Shown in pieces: positions 57,756 to 64,000 of a stretch of 64,000 nucleotides of DNA (position 1 is its first letter; each line of letters opens with the position of its first letter). This DNA is from Paraburkholderia unamae. GTDB lineage: Bacteria; Pseudomonadota; Gammaproteobacteria; Burkholderiales; Burkholderiaceae. The notes under the pieces were generated by a model. It had not been told where the DNA came from. It did not search any database and saw only the letters and a list, made by a program, of their open reading frames with translations. The stretch is from positions 124,001 through 188,000 of the forward strand of contig NZ_QLSU01000011.1 of the NCBI RefSeq assembly GCF_003268775.1. The letters are read 5' to 3'. Both the position numbers and the translations under genes were made by a program.

Positions 57756-59675
57756 GTGCGTTCTTCGCCTCAGTTGAAAATGAAAGTGCTGTCGTGCCTG
57801 ATGATCGCCGCAGCCGCCGCGTTCGTGCCGGGAGCGGGCGCCGCGACGGCGACCAGGGGTGATTTGCTGATCTATCGCATCGGCCCGACGACCTCGGAAC
57901 TCTATGTCGCCAATGCCGACGGCAGCGATGAACATCGGCTGATTCAGTCCGATGGCTTCGATTACCACGGTTCCTTTTCGCCGGACGGCAAATGGATCGT
58001 CTTTACCTCGGAGCGCGATGGCCTGGGTCACGCCAGCCTCTACCGCGTGCGTGTGGATGGCACGGGGCTGCAACGTTTGACCGACTGGACCGGGGTGAGC
58101 GACGGCGCGGTCTACAACCCGGCCGACCCCAACGTGATCGCCTTCGTTTCGTCGCGTCGCGACAAGACGACCTTCGGCACGACCAACATCTGGACGCTCA
58201 ACATCAAGACCGGCGCGCTGCACAACGTGACCGGCGATATCAAGTTCGATCCGGACAAGCCGCATAGTTTCTTCCGCCCCTCGTGGTCGCCGGATGGCAA
58301 GTGGATCGCGCTGTCGTCCGATATCGGCACCGACTGGCGAGGCCACAACCTGCCGGTCGGCTGGGAGCGCACGCAGGAAACCGGCATCTACGAGATCCAT
58401 CCGGACGGCACGGGCTTCAGGCCGATCACCACGCGCGCGGGCTTCGCCGAAGGTTCGCCGTCGTGGTCGGCGGACGGCAAGAACGTGGTGTTCTATGAGA
58501 CGCCAGTCGAATCGACGTGGGGCGCGCACCGCCCCGAGGCGATCGGCAAGGTCAGCACGCAGATCGTGCAGGTCGACGTGGCGACGGGCGAGCGCAAGGA
58601 TCTGACGAGCACGCCGGGATTCAAGGTGTTCCCGCAGTATGTGGGCGCGACCAACGTGGCGTATCACATCAAGAACGGCGAACAGGAAGGCCTCTATACG
58701 ACGGACGGCGCCTCGCATGCCACGGCGGGAAGCGGTATCCGCTCGCCGCATTACTCGGCGGACGGCAAGAAGGTCGTCTACGAGAAGGTGGTGTACGGCA
58801 AGCCGTTCCACCCGAACGGCACGCCGCTCTACAATTTCGATCCGCAATGGAACTACCGTTTCGTCGACGTGTTCCCGCAACTCTCGCGTGACGGCAAATC
58901 GCTCGTGTACACGGAGAAAGCGGTCGGCTCGTCGATCGTCGTGGCGAATACGGACTTCAGCGACGCGCGCCATATCTACGATCCGCTCACCAGCGGCCTC
59001 GATCCGAAGATGATCAAGATGGGCCTCGCGGGCGCATTCCAGCCGACCTGGTCGCCGGACAAGCAGTGGGTGGCATTCGGCGTGGGCGGCTGGTTCTTCA
59101 CGCGCGCTCACATGCCGGGCCGCATCATGCGCATCAAGGCCGACGGCAGCATGAACGGCAAGCCGGAGATGCTGACCGACGGCAAGGAGAACGCGGGTTT
59201 CCCGAGCTATTCGCCGGACGGCACGCGGGTTGTCTACCGGGTGTGGAGCGATACGGACAAGGGTCTGCGGATTCTCGACCTGGACACGCACAAGACCACG
59301 GTGCTGACCACCGAGCCGGACAACCTGCCGGGCTGGTCGCCGGACGGCAAGAAGATCGTGTTCACGCGCAAGGAGGTCAATCCGACCGACCCGAACAAGT
59401 TCCACTTCGACGTGTACACGATCAACCCGGACGGCTCGGATGCGCAGCGTCTCACGCCGCAGGGCTCGAACCAGGCCCACGCGACCTGGACCTGGGACGG
59501 CCGCATTGCGTACAGCTCCGGCGAGTATGGTTTCCGCGACGAGCTTTCGCTCTATGACGACACGTTCCAGCCCGACGGCCAGAACTGGGTGATGAACGCG
59601 GACGGCAGCGACCGGCACGCGATCACCGACACGGTCTGGGAAGATTCGATGCCGCTCTATATCCCGAAGCAGTAA
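57756..59675 (+). CDS. Secreted PD40 (TolB-like) beta-propeller protein
   Basis: A ~639-residue protein with a signal peptide (LKMKVLSCLMIAAAAAFVPGAGA) and about nine WD40-like PD40 repeats, recognised by their repeated (S/T)xSPDGK-(W/K)-(I/V)-(V/A)-F core, e.g. SPDGKWIVFTS, SPDGKWIALSS, SADGKNVVFYE, SPDGKKIVFTR. It should fold as one or two beta-propellers in the periplasm or outside. I favour the GTG at 57756 because GGAGA lies 8 bp before it. An ATG at 57741 would overlap that site. The function is unknown. Its position between two acid-catabolic units suggests substrate binding or surface degradation. Confidence 0.82.
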   Translation: MRSSPQLKMKVLSCLMIAAAAAFVPGAGAATATRGDLLIYRIGPTTSELYVANADGSDEHRLIQSDGFDYHGSFSPDGKWIVFTSERDGLGHASLYRVRVDGTGLQRLTDWTGVSDGAVYNPADPNVIAFVSSRRDKTTFGTTNIWTLNIKTGALHNVTGDIKFDPDKPHSFFRPSWSPDGKWIALSSDIGTDWRGHNLPVGWERTQETGIYEIHPDGTGFRPITTRAGFAEGSPSWSADGKNVVFYETPVESTWGAHRPEAIGKVSTQIVQVDVATGERKDLTSTPGFKVFPQYVGATNVAYHIKNGEQEGLYTTDGASHATAGSGIRSPHYSADGKKVVYEKVVYGKPFHPNGTPLYNFDPQWNYRFVDVFPQLSRDGKSLVYTEKAVGSSIVVANTDFSDARHIYDPLTSGLDPKMIKMGLAGAFQPTWSPDKQWVAFGVGGWFFTRAHMPGRIMRIKADGSMNGKPEMLTDGKENAGFPSYSPDGTRVVYRVWSDTDKGLRILDLDTHKTTVLTTEPDNLPGWSPDGKKIVFTRKEVNPTDPNKFHFDVYTINPDGSDAQRLTPQGSNQAHATWTWDGRIAYSSGEYGFRDELSLYDDTFQPDGQNWVMNADGSDRHAITDTVWEDSMPLYIPKQ

Positions 59676-59700
59676 GCCCGCCTGGCAGGCTGAAATGACG

Positions 59701-59731
59701 AAGGCACCGCGCTTTGGCGCGGTGCCTTTTT
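59701..59731. terminator. Bidirectional rho-independent terminator
   Basis: An 11-bp stem (AAGGCACCGCG at 59701-59711, complement at 59718-59728) with a 6-nt loop is followed by TTTTT. It lies between the convergent PD40 gene and MFS gene, and its 5' A residues give a partial U-run for the other strand. Confidence 0.88.
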
Positions 59732-61006
59732 CTATTGGGCGGTCCCGAGGTCGTTGACCCTGGGCGCCCACTTCCGCTGAAACAGCACCACCGTGCTCGT
59801 TGCACCCAGCAGCAGGAATGCGAAGATCGCCGTCATGGGCAATGTGTAGGAGCCCTTGCCAAGGTAGAGCAACCAGCCCGAGAGGCTGGCGGAGACGCCG
59901 CCCGCGAGACTCGTGGCGACCTGCTGGAGTCCCGTGTTCAGTCCCACTGCGGGCTTGGGGATCAGCGTGAGCTTGCATAACGCCAGATTGTTGGCGGTTG
60001 CGAGCCCCAGCAGCGAGAGCGAGAGCACGTTCCAGAAAAGCGCCAGGCCGGGCGAAGGCGTATAAGCGCCGAGCAGCACCGTCGTGCCGCCAATGAACCC
60101 GGCGACGACAAACGCCTTGCGCACGAGTACGGCATCCTTGCCGCGCGCGATCATGCGGTCTGCCAGCCAGCCCGCGAAAGCGGCGACGATCGCGATGCCG
60201 GCGAAACTGAAGAACGTATAGATGCCCGACTTTTCCAGCGAGAGGCCGCGCTGTTCGACCAGATAGGCCGGCATCCACGTCATGCAATAGAACGCGAAGT
60301 AGCTGTAGCAGAAGTTGTTGATGAGTCCGCCCCAGACAACGGGGCTCGCGAGCAGATTGCTGAGCGGCACCGTCCGCGCGCGCCTGACCGCCGCCGCGAG
60401 TTCCGCGCTCGAAGGGTGATCGTTCCTGACCATCAGCAGCCAGGGCACGAGCCAGATCAGGCCGATCAGCCCCGTCATGACGAACATCGCTTTCCACGAC
60501 CACGCGACGATCATCCACGCCGCAATCGGCGCGCCGAGCGCAGGCCCCATTTTTCCGCCAATGGAAAAGATGCCGAGCGCGGTGCCTTTCCGGGTTTCCT
60601 CGAAGTTGTTCGCGAGGTAACGATAGGTTGCGGGCACAACGATCGCTTCGGCAAGGCCGATGAGCAGGCGCATGACGATCAGCGCCGCGAGCGTCGTGAC
60701 GAGGCCGGTGGCCGCGGCGGCCAGGCACCAGATCGCGAAGCAGATCGAGTAGGGCCGCTTCACGCCGTAGCGATCCACGAGCCAGCCCATGGGCATCTGC
60801 GCGAGACCATAGGACCAGAATACGGCCGAATTGAGCCAGCCGCGCTGCACGCTCGTCAGCGAAAACTCGTGCACGAAACCTTTGTCGGCCAGCGCGGCGG
60901 ACAAGCTCGTTCGATCGACGAACGAAATCAGCAGGCCGAGCGAGAGCAGGACGAGAATGCCCCACGGATTCTCGGCGGCCCGCTGTTTGACTGGACAGAT
61001 GTCCAT
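59732..61006 (-). CDS. MFS transporter, anion:cation symporter (ACS) type, paralogue
   Basis: A 424-residue, 12-helix carrier closely similar to the one at 51805. It shares LISFVDRTSLSAALADKGF, MGWLVDRYGVKRPYSICFAIWCLA, AEAIVVPATYRYLANNF and FCYSYFAFYCMTWMPAYLVEQRGLSLE. It is the third gene after the Tsx-like channel and the aldehyde dehydrogenase on the minus strand. It probably imports a sugar acid or aromatic acid that is chemically related to the substrate of the first carrier. Confidence 0.93.
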   Translation of the reverse strand: MDICPVKQRAAENPWGILVLLSLGLLISFVDRTSLSAALADKGFVHEFSLTSVQRGWLNSAVFWSYGLAQMPMGWLVDRYGVKRPYSICFAIWCLAAAATGLVTTLAALIVMRLLIGLAEAIVVPATYRYLANNFEETRKGTALGIFSIGGKMGPALGAPIAAWMIVAWSWKAMFVMTGLIGLIWLVPWLLMVRNDHPSSAELAAAVRRARTVPLSNLLASPVVWGGLINNFCYSYFAFYCMTWMPAYLVEQRGLSLEKSGIYTFFSFAGIAIVAAFAGWLADRMIARGKDAVLVRKAFVVAGFIGGTTVLLGAYTPSPGLALFWNVLSLSLLGLATANNLALCKLTLIPKPAVGLNTGLQQVATSLAGGVSASLSGWLLYLGKGSYTLPMTAIFAFLLLGATSTVVLFQRKWAPRVNDLGTAQ

Positions 61007-61135
61007 GGGTGTGGCTCCTTTCTCACTGCGATATCACGGGAACCGAACGCGGTCGCCGCGCGAGTGCGCAGGCGAGTGTCGCGGCGACCGTAATCGTCCG
61101 GCGAGTCAGGTTGCTTCAGAGGGCGTGCCGCGTGC

Positions 61136-62572
61136 TCAGCACGGCTGTCCTTCACGCGCGCCAAGCCACGCGGGGGCGCTTTGCAGCGCAACCGGCCGAA
61201 GGAAGCGCTCCAGCGCTTCGTAGCCCACCGAAGTCGTGAACGGCTGTGTGGAGGCGGGCCACGGGCCGCCGTGCTGCTGGCTGCGCGTGACGGCTACGCC
61301 TGTGGGCACGCCGCTGAAGAGCACGCGCCCGGCGATCTGCGTGGCGCGGCGCGTGACGCGGCGCACGTCGGGCGTGTCCTCGTCCGCGCCCCACAGCGTG
61401 ACCGTGAGACTGCCGCCGACCGCGCCCAGCACCTCGACGATGTCGTCGATCGAACCGGCGCGCACGATCAGGCAAGCCGGGCCGAAAATCTCTTCGTGCA
61501 GCGCGGGCGTAGCGACGAACTGTTTTGCGCTCGTGCGCGCGAGCACGGGGCGCGGCGCGGCGGTTTCGTCGCGGTCGTCGCTGCCTGCGAGGATGGTCTG
61601 CACGCCGGGCGTGCCGAGCAGGCGCGCGACGCCTTCGTCGAAGTTGCGCTTCATGGCGGGCGTGAGCATGCGATGCGTCGGCTTTTCGCGCAGCTCGTCG
61701 CGCAGCGTATCTTCGAAGCGTTGCGCGGGCGCGCCTTCGAGCAGCACGACGAGGCCGGGGCTCGTGCAAACCTGAGCGCAGCCGAATTCGATCGATGCCG
61801 CGAGGGTTTGTGCGAGCACGCGCGCCTGGGTTTCGAGCGCCGAGGGAAGCGCGACAACCGGATTGATCGAGCCCAGTTCGCCATAGAACGGAATGGGCCG
61901 CGCCCGCGCATTCGCAAGACGCCAGAGCGCCGCGCCGCCCTTGAACGAACCGGTGAACGCGACCGCCGCGATGTCGGGATGATTGACGAGCTCGATGCCC
62001 GGCTCGACGCCCGCGCCTTCCACCATGCCGATGATCGCGGCGGGCAGGCCTTGTCCGGCGATCACGGCGCGCGCGAGCTCGAATACGCTGCGCGAAAGCC
62101 TGGGGTGGCCCGGATGGGCCTTGACCACCACGGGGCAGCCGGCCGCCAGCGCGGAAGCGGTGTCTCCGCCGAGCACGGAAAACGCGAACGGGAAGTTGCT
62201 GGCCGAGAACATGGCGACCGGCCCGAGCGGAATCCGCACGCGGCTCAGATGAGGCCGCCCGGCGGGCGGCGCCTGGGCAATGGCCGGGTCGTCGGTCAGG
62301 GCGAACGCATGGCCCGCCTCGACGTAATCGGCGAAGCCGTTGAGCTGGAAGCGCGTGCGGTCGATCTCGCCATTCAGGCGCGCGCCGCCGAGCGAGGTTT
62401 CTTCATCGGCGATACGCACGAGCGCGTCGCGTTGCGTGTCGAGCGCGTTCGCCAGTGCGCGCAATAGCGCTGCGCGCGTGCGGGCGGACGACTGTGCCCA
62501 GTCATCGGCTATCGCCGCCGCCGCGGTGACGGTTGCGTGAATGTGCGCGGCGCTATGGTCTTGAATCTGCAT
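61136..62572 (-). CDS. Aldehyde dehydrogenase, 2-oxoglutarate semialdehyde (2,5-dioxopentanoate) type
   Basis: A 478-residue NAD(P)-dependent enzyme. The general base is E232 in FYGELGSINP and the nucleophile is C269 in FGCAQVCTSPGLV, the forms typical of ketoglutarate-semialdehyde and fatty aldehyde dehydrogenases of the KGSADH III group. The N-terminus TVTAAAAIADDWAQSSARTRAALLRALANAL is likewise typical. It would make 2-oxoglutarate from the semialdehyde at the end of a sugar acid, hydroxyproline or related pathway. Start 62572 follows GGAG. The MFS gene follows 129 bp downstream. Confidence 0.9.
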   Translation of the reverse strand: MQIQDHSAAHIHATVTAAAAIADDWAQSSARTRAALLRALANALDTQRDALVRIADEETSLGGARLNGEIDRTRFQLNGFADYVEAGHAFALTDDPAIAQAPPAGRPHLSRVRIPLGPVAMFSASNFPFAFSVLGGDTASALAAGCPVVVKAHPGHPRLSRSVFELARAVIAGQGLPAAIIGMVEGAGVEPGIELVNHPDIAAVAFTGSFKGGAALWRLANARARPIPFYGELGSINPVVALPSALETQARVLAQTLAASIEFGCAQVCTSPGLVVLLEGAPAQRFEDTLRDELREKPTHRMLTPAMKRNFDEGVARLLGTPGVQTILAGSDDRDETAAPRPVLARTSAKQFVATPALHEEIFGPACLIVRAGSIDDIVEVLGAVGGSLTVTLWGADEDTPDVRRVTRRATQIAGRVLFSGVPTGVAVTRSQQHGGPWPASTQPFTTSVGYEALERFLRPVALQSAPAWLGAREGQPC

Positions 62573-62690
62573 GGGGACTCCAGAGAAAAAGGCAGAAGGG
62601 AAAGAAGGGTCGAGCGTTTGCGATCCTGAGAGCCGGGCCATTCATGCGGGCGGTGCGGGCCGTTGACAATGAGCGCCTTGAAACGCATCG

Positions 62691-62733
62691 AGCGGTCATG
62701 AAGAAACCACGTGGTGGTTTCCCCATGACCGCT
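62691..62733 (-). other. Large two-part hairpin between channel gene and aldehyde dehydrogenase gene
   Basis: A 10-bp outer stem (AGCGGTCATG at 62691-62700, complement at 62724-62733) and an 8-bp inner stem (GAAACCAC / GTGGTTTC) are separated by a 2x2 internal loop, with a 3-nt apical loop. It lies 20 bp after the channel stop on the minus strand. No U-run is present. It could stabilise the channel message or regulate read-through to the dehydrogenase. Confidence 0.75.
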
Positions 62734-62752
62734 CCTTTGCGCGGCAAACGGA

Positions 62753-63709
62753 TCAGAAGTGAATTTCGGCCTGAAGCATCGGCACCGAGGTGATGGTTCC
62801 CGGGGCGGCGTGCGTCGGCGTGCCGTACATGTGATACCAGTATTCGTAGCCCACACCGGCGTAGACCACGCGCGGGTGCCCCGCGAACGAGCCGAGATCG
62901 GCGAGCAGCGCCATGCGCGTGAGGAATTCGGTCGTGGTTTCCACGCCGAAGCCGTCGCGGCCCTTCGGTCCCGTTATACCCGCGAAGCCGCGGAACACGA
63001 GCGGCACGGGGCCCACGCGGAACGGATAGAGCCACGAGCTTTCAAGGTGCCATGCGGTGTTGAAGCGCACGTCCACGCCCGAGATGCCGTTGTGATTGCT
63101 TTCCGTGCGCAGACCGGCCGTGAAGTTCCAGTAGCCGCGCGGGATCGCGAACTCGATCGTGGGGCCGACCACGAGCATGCGCGCCCGCTCGGAGTACGAA
63201 TCGTTCTTCACGCCGAATTCATAGCCGATCGTCAGGCCGTAATCGCGAATCGGGCCAAAGCCGAGATAGCGGCCGAAGATCTTGCCCGCGCTGAACTGGA
63301 CGCGGCCGACGCTATACACCTCCTGCGCCCCGCCGGTTTTCGGGCCGCCGGACTCCGGGTTGGCCGCATTGGAGACGAGATAGTCGACGTTGAACGCGTA
63401 GCTGCCGAACCGGAAACCGCCGATCGTGGTGAGGTAGCCGATGTTCTGCATCACCGAAGAGTTGATGCCGGGATAATGAAAATCCGTGCCCCAGCGATAG
63501 CCGATGAACGTGTCGTTCCAGATGGCGGGCGGCGCGTCGGGTTCGCCGATGGTCTGAGGCGGCGCGGCGCCGTTCGGGACTTCCTGGCGCAGCGGCGGCG
63601 CGGAAGAGTTCGGCGCGGTAATGACTTCAGCGTGGGCGAATTGCGAAAGGCAGCAAAAGAGGGCCGCGCCAAGGGCTGGCGCACGCAAGGCTAGCGTTAG
63701 GCTTTTCAT
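62753..63709 (-). CDS. Tsx-like outer-membrane channel protein
   Basis: A 318-residue protein with a signal peptide (KSLTLALRAPALGAALFCCLSQFAHA). The mature part is made of alternating strands with aromatic girdle residues and ends in HF, as expected of a monomeric 12-strand barrel. IWNDTFIGYRWGTDFHYPG and GGFRFGSYAFNVDYL resemble the nucleoside channel Tsx family. It would let a hydrophilic substrate into the periplasm for the carrier at 59732. The start has GGAGAC directly before the ATG. Motif copy B lies about 170 bp upstream. Confidence 0.8.
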   Translation of the reverse strand: MKSLTLALRAPALGAALFCCLSQFAHAEVITAPNSSAPPLRQEVPNGAAPPQTIGEPDAPPAIWNDTFIGYRWGTDFHYPGINSSVMQNIGYLTTIGGFRFGSYAFNVDYLVSNAANPESGGPKTGGAQEVYSVGRVQFSAGKIFGRYLGFGPIRDYGLTIGYEFGVKNDSYSERARMLVVGPTIEFAIPRGYWNFTAGLRTESNHNGISGVDVRFNTAWHLESSWLYPFRVGPVPLVFRGFAGITGPKGRDGFGVETTTEFLTRMALLADLGSFAGHPRVVYAGVGYEYWYHMYGTPTHAAPGTITSVPMLQAEIHF

Positions 63710-63881
63710 GTCTCCATCCGGACTATATTTATGTTGATGTCTTCGACGTGGTCGCTTGGGGATACCCCGACGACTCGTGATGCGGTCGCACCGTCCGCAC
63801 TGGCCGCATGGTTGAACCATCCGGCGCAGAAAACGCTGTCACGGTGGTGAAGAATCTTAGTGGGCGCGTCGGCGCCTGCCT

Positions 63882-63915
63882 TTACACAAAAATGAGATTC
63901 GCTGGCACTTTTTGC
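63882..63915 (-). promoter_or_regulatory. Shared promoter-region motif, copy B
   Basis: On the minus strand it reads AAAAGTGCCAGCGAATC, followed further on by TTTTGTGT. It matches copy A core and also the downstream TTTTGT-type segment. It is placed in the promoter region of the Tsx-like gene. Confidence 0.7.
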
Positions 63916-63970
63916 TGACAAGGCGAAAGTTTTTGCCGCGACGAGATCGTGTCTTTGTGCTCAACGGGAT

Positions 63971-64000
63971 CACAAAAATGCCAGCGAACCTGCGTCATGT
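63971..64000 (+). promoter_or_regulatory. Shared promoter-region motif, copy C (at the window edge)
   Basis: CACAAAAATGCCAGCGAACC followed by TGCGTCATGT aligns to copy A along its whole length with about six differences. It points to a plus-strand gene beyond the right edge, divergent from the Tsx-like gene. Confidence 0.65.

Noticed and set aside
57585..60965. Minus-strand open frame of over 1,100 codons opposite the PD40 gene and overlapping the MFS gene
   Set aside because: It is Arg/His/Val-rich with no domain pattern and antisense to a clear repeat protein. Long antisense frames are expected at this GC content.
63895..63916. Sigma-54 promoter suggested by TGGCAC followed by TTGC near the Tsx-like gene
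   Set aside because: The spacing between the GG and GC elements is two bases too short, and the other copies of the motif do not keep the -12 element.
1..64000. CRISPR arrays, insertion sequences, prophage, tRNA or rRNA genes
   Set aside because: I looked for direct repeats with regular spacers, transposase or integrase motifs and cloverleaf-like segments, and saw none that held up.

Overview
The window is 64 kb of GC-rich DNA from a Gram-negative bacterium, most likely a Burkholderiaceae member of the Paraburkholderia/Caballeronia type. The evidence is two trimeric general porins of the Burkholderia kind, each ending in Phe, many GGAGAC-type ribosome sites, and a high density of LysR, IclR, GntR and AraC regulators beside catabolic operons. 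I see no phage, insertion sequence, CRISPR array, rRNA or tRNA. It reads as a chromosome or chromid segment devoted to using unusual organic acids.

Region 1 (1-6.9 kb). The 3' part of a class III CoA-transferase and a FadR-type GntR regulator are followed by a porin. The porin is divergent from a Rieske oxygenase alpha subunit, an SDR dehydrogenase and an aromatic-acid transporter. A PdhR/LldR-like operator lies between the porin and the oxygenase.

Region 2 (6.9-23.4 kb) is the most coherent candidate for an undescribed pathway. A GntR regulator and a LysR-type regulator with two HTH domains sit beside four divergent transcription units. These encode a nitroreductase, an alpha-methylacyl-CoA racemase, a DUF1330 protein, a thiolase-like protein lacking the nucleophilic Cys plus its DUF35 partner, MmgE/PrpD, an NDP-forming acyl-CoA synthetase, MaoC hydratase, acyl-CoA dehydrogenase, a 3-ketosteroid-dehydrogenase-like flavoprotein, a transporter and a porin. 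Both divergent promoter regions carry two copies of one palindrome, TAATGGAC-N-GTCCATTA or a close variant. I infer a single regulon for a 2-methyl-branched acid attached to a ring. It would be activated to a CoA ester, racemised, dehydrogenated, hydrated and cut by a retro-aldolase, probably releasing propionyl-CoA.

Region 3 (23.6-30 kb) holds a family VIII-like esterase, two small unknown proteins, an AzlCD exporter, a Tat-exported amidohydrolase and an AraC regulator.

Region 4 (30-38.2 kb) holds a DHDPS-family lyase/aldolase, a class I aminotransferase and a polar amino acid ABC transporter, with two paralogous IclR regulators. A 36-bp element recurs in the same form upstream of the lyase, the aminotransferase and the transporter, so these units are probably co-regulated.

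Region 5 (38.2-48.5 kb) is mixed: a serine hydrolase with N-terminal repeats, LysR, SnoaL-like, old yellow enzyme, an orphan dipeptide-binding protein, a pentapeptide-repeat protein, a serine/threonine dehydratase-like enzyme, AraC, and a SLATT-like two-TM protein.

Region 6 (48.8-64 kb) is a meta-cleavage aromatic acid cluster. It has two 4,5-dihydroxyphthalate-decarboxylase-like proteins, a LigJ-type 4-oxalomesaconate hydratase, a second amidohydrolase, an MFS carrier, a LigB-type extradiol dioxygenase, an HpcH/HpaI aldolase and a ThDP decarboxylase-like enzyme. A secreted PD40 beta-propeller follows, then an opposite-strand set of Tsx-like channel, ketoglutarate-semialdehyde-type aldehyde dehydrogenase and a second, closely related MFS carrier. 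A conserved promoter-region motif occurs before the decarboxylase operon, before the Tsx-like gene, and at the right edge of the window.
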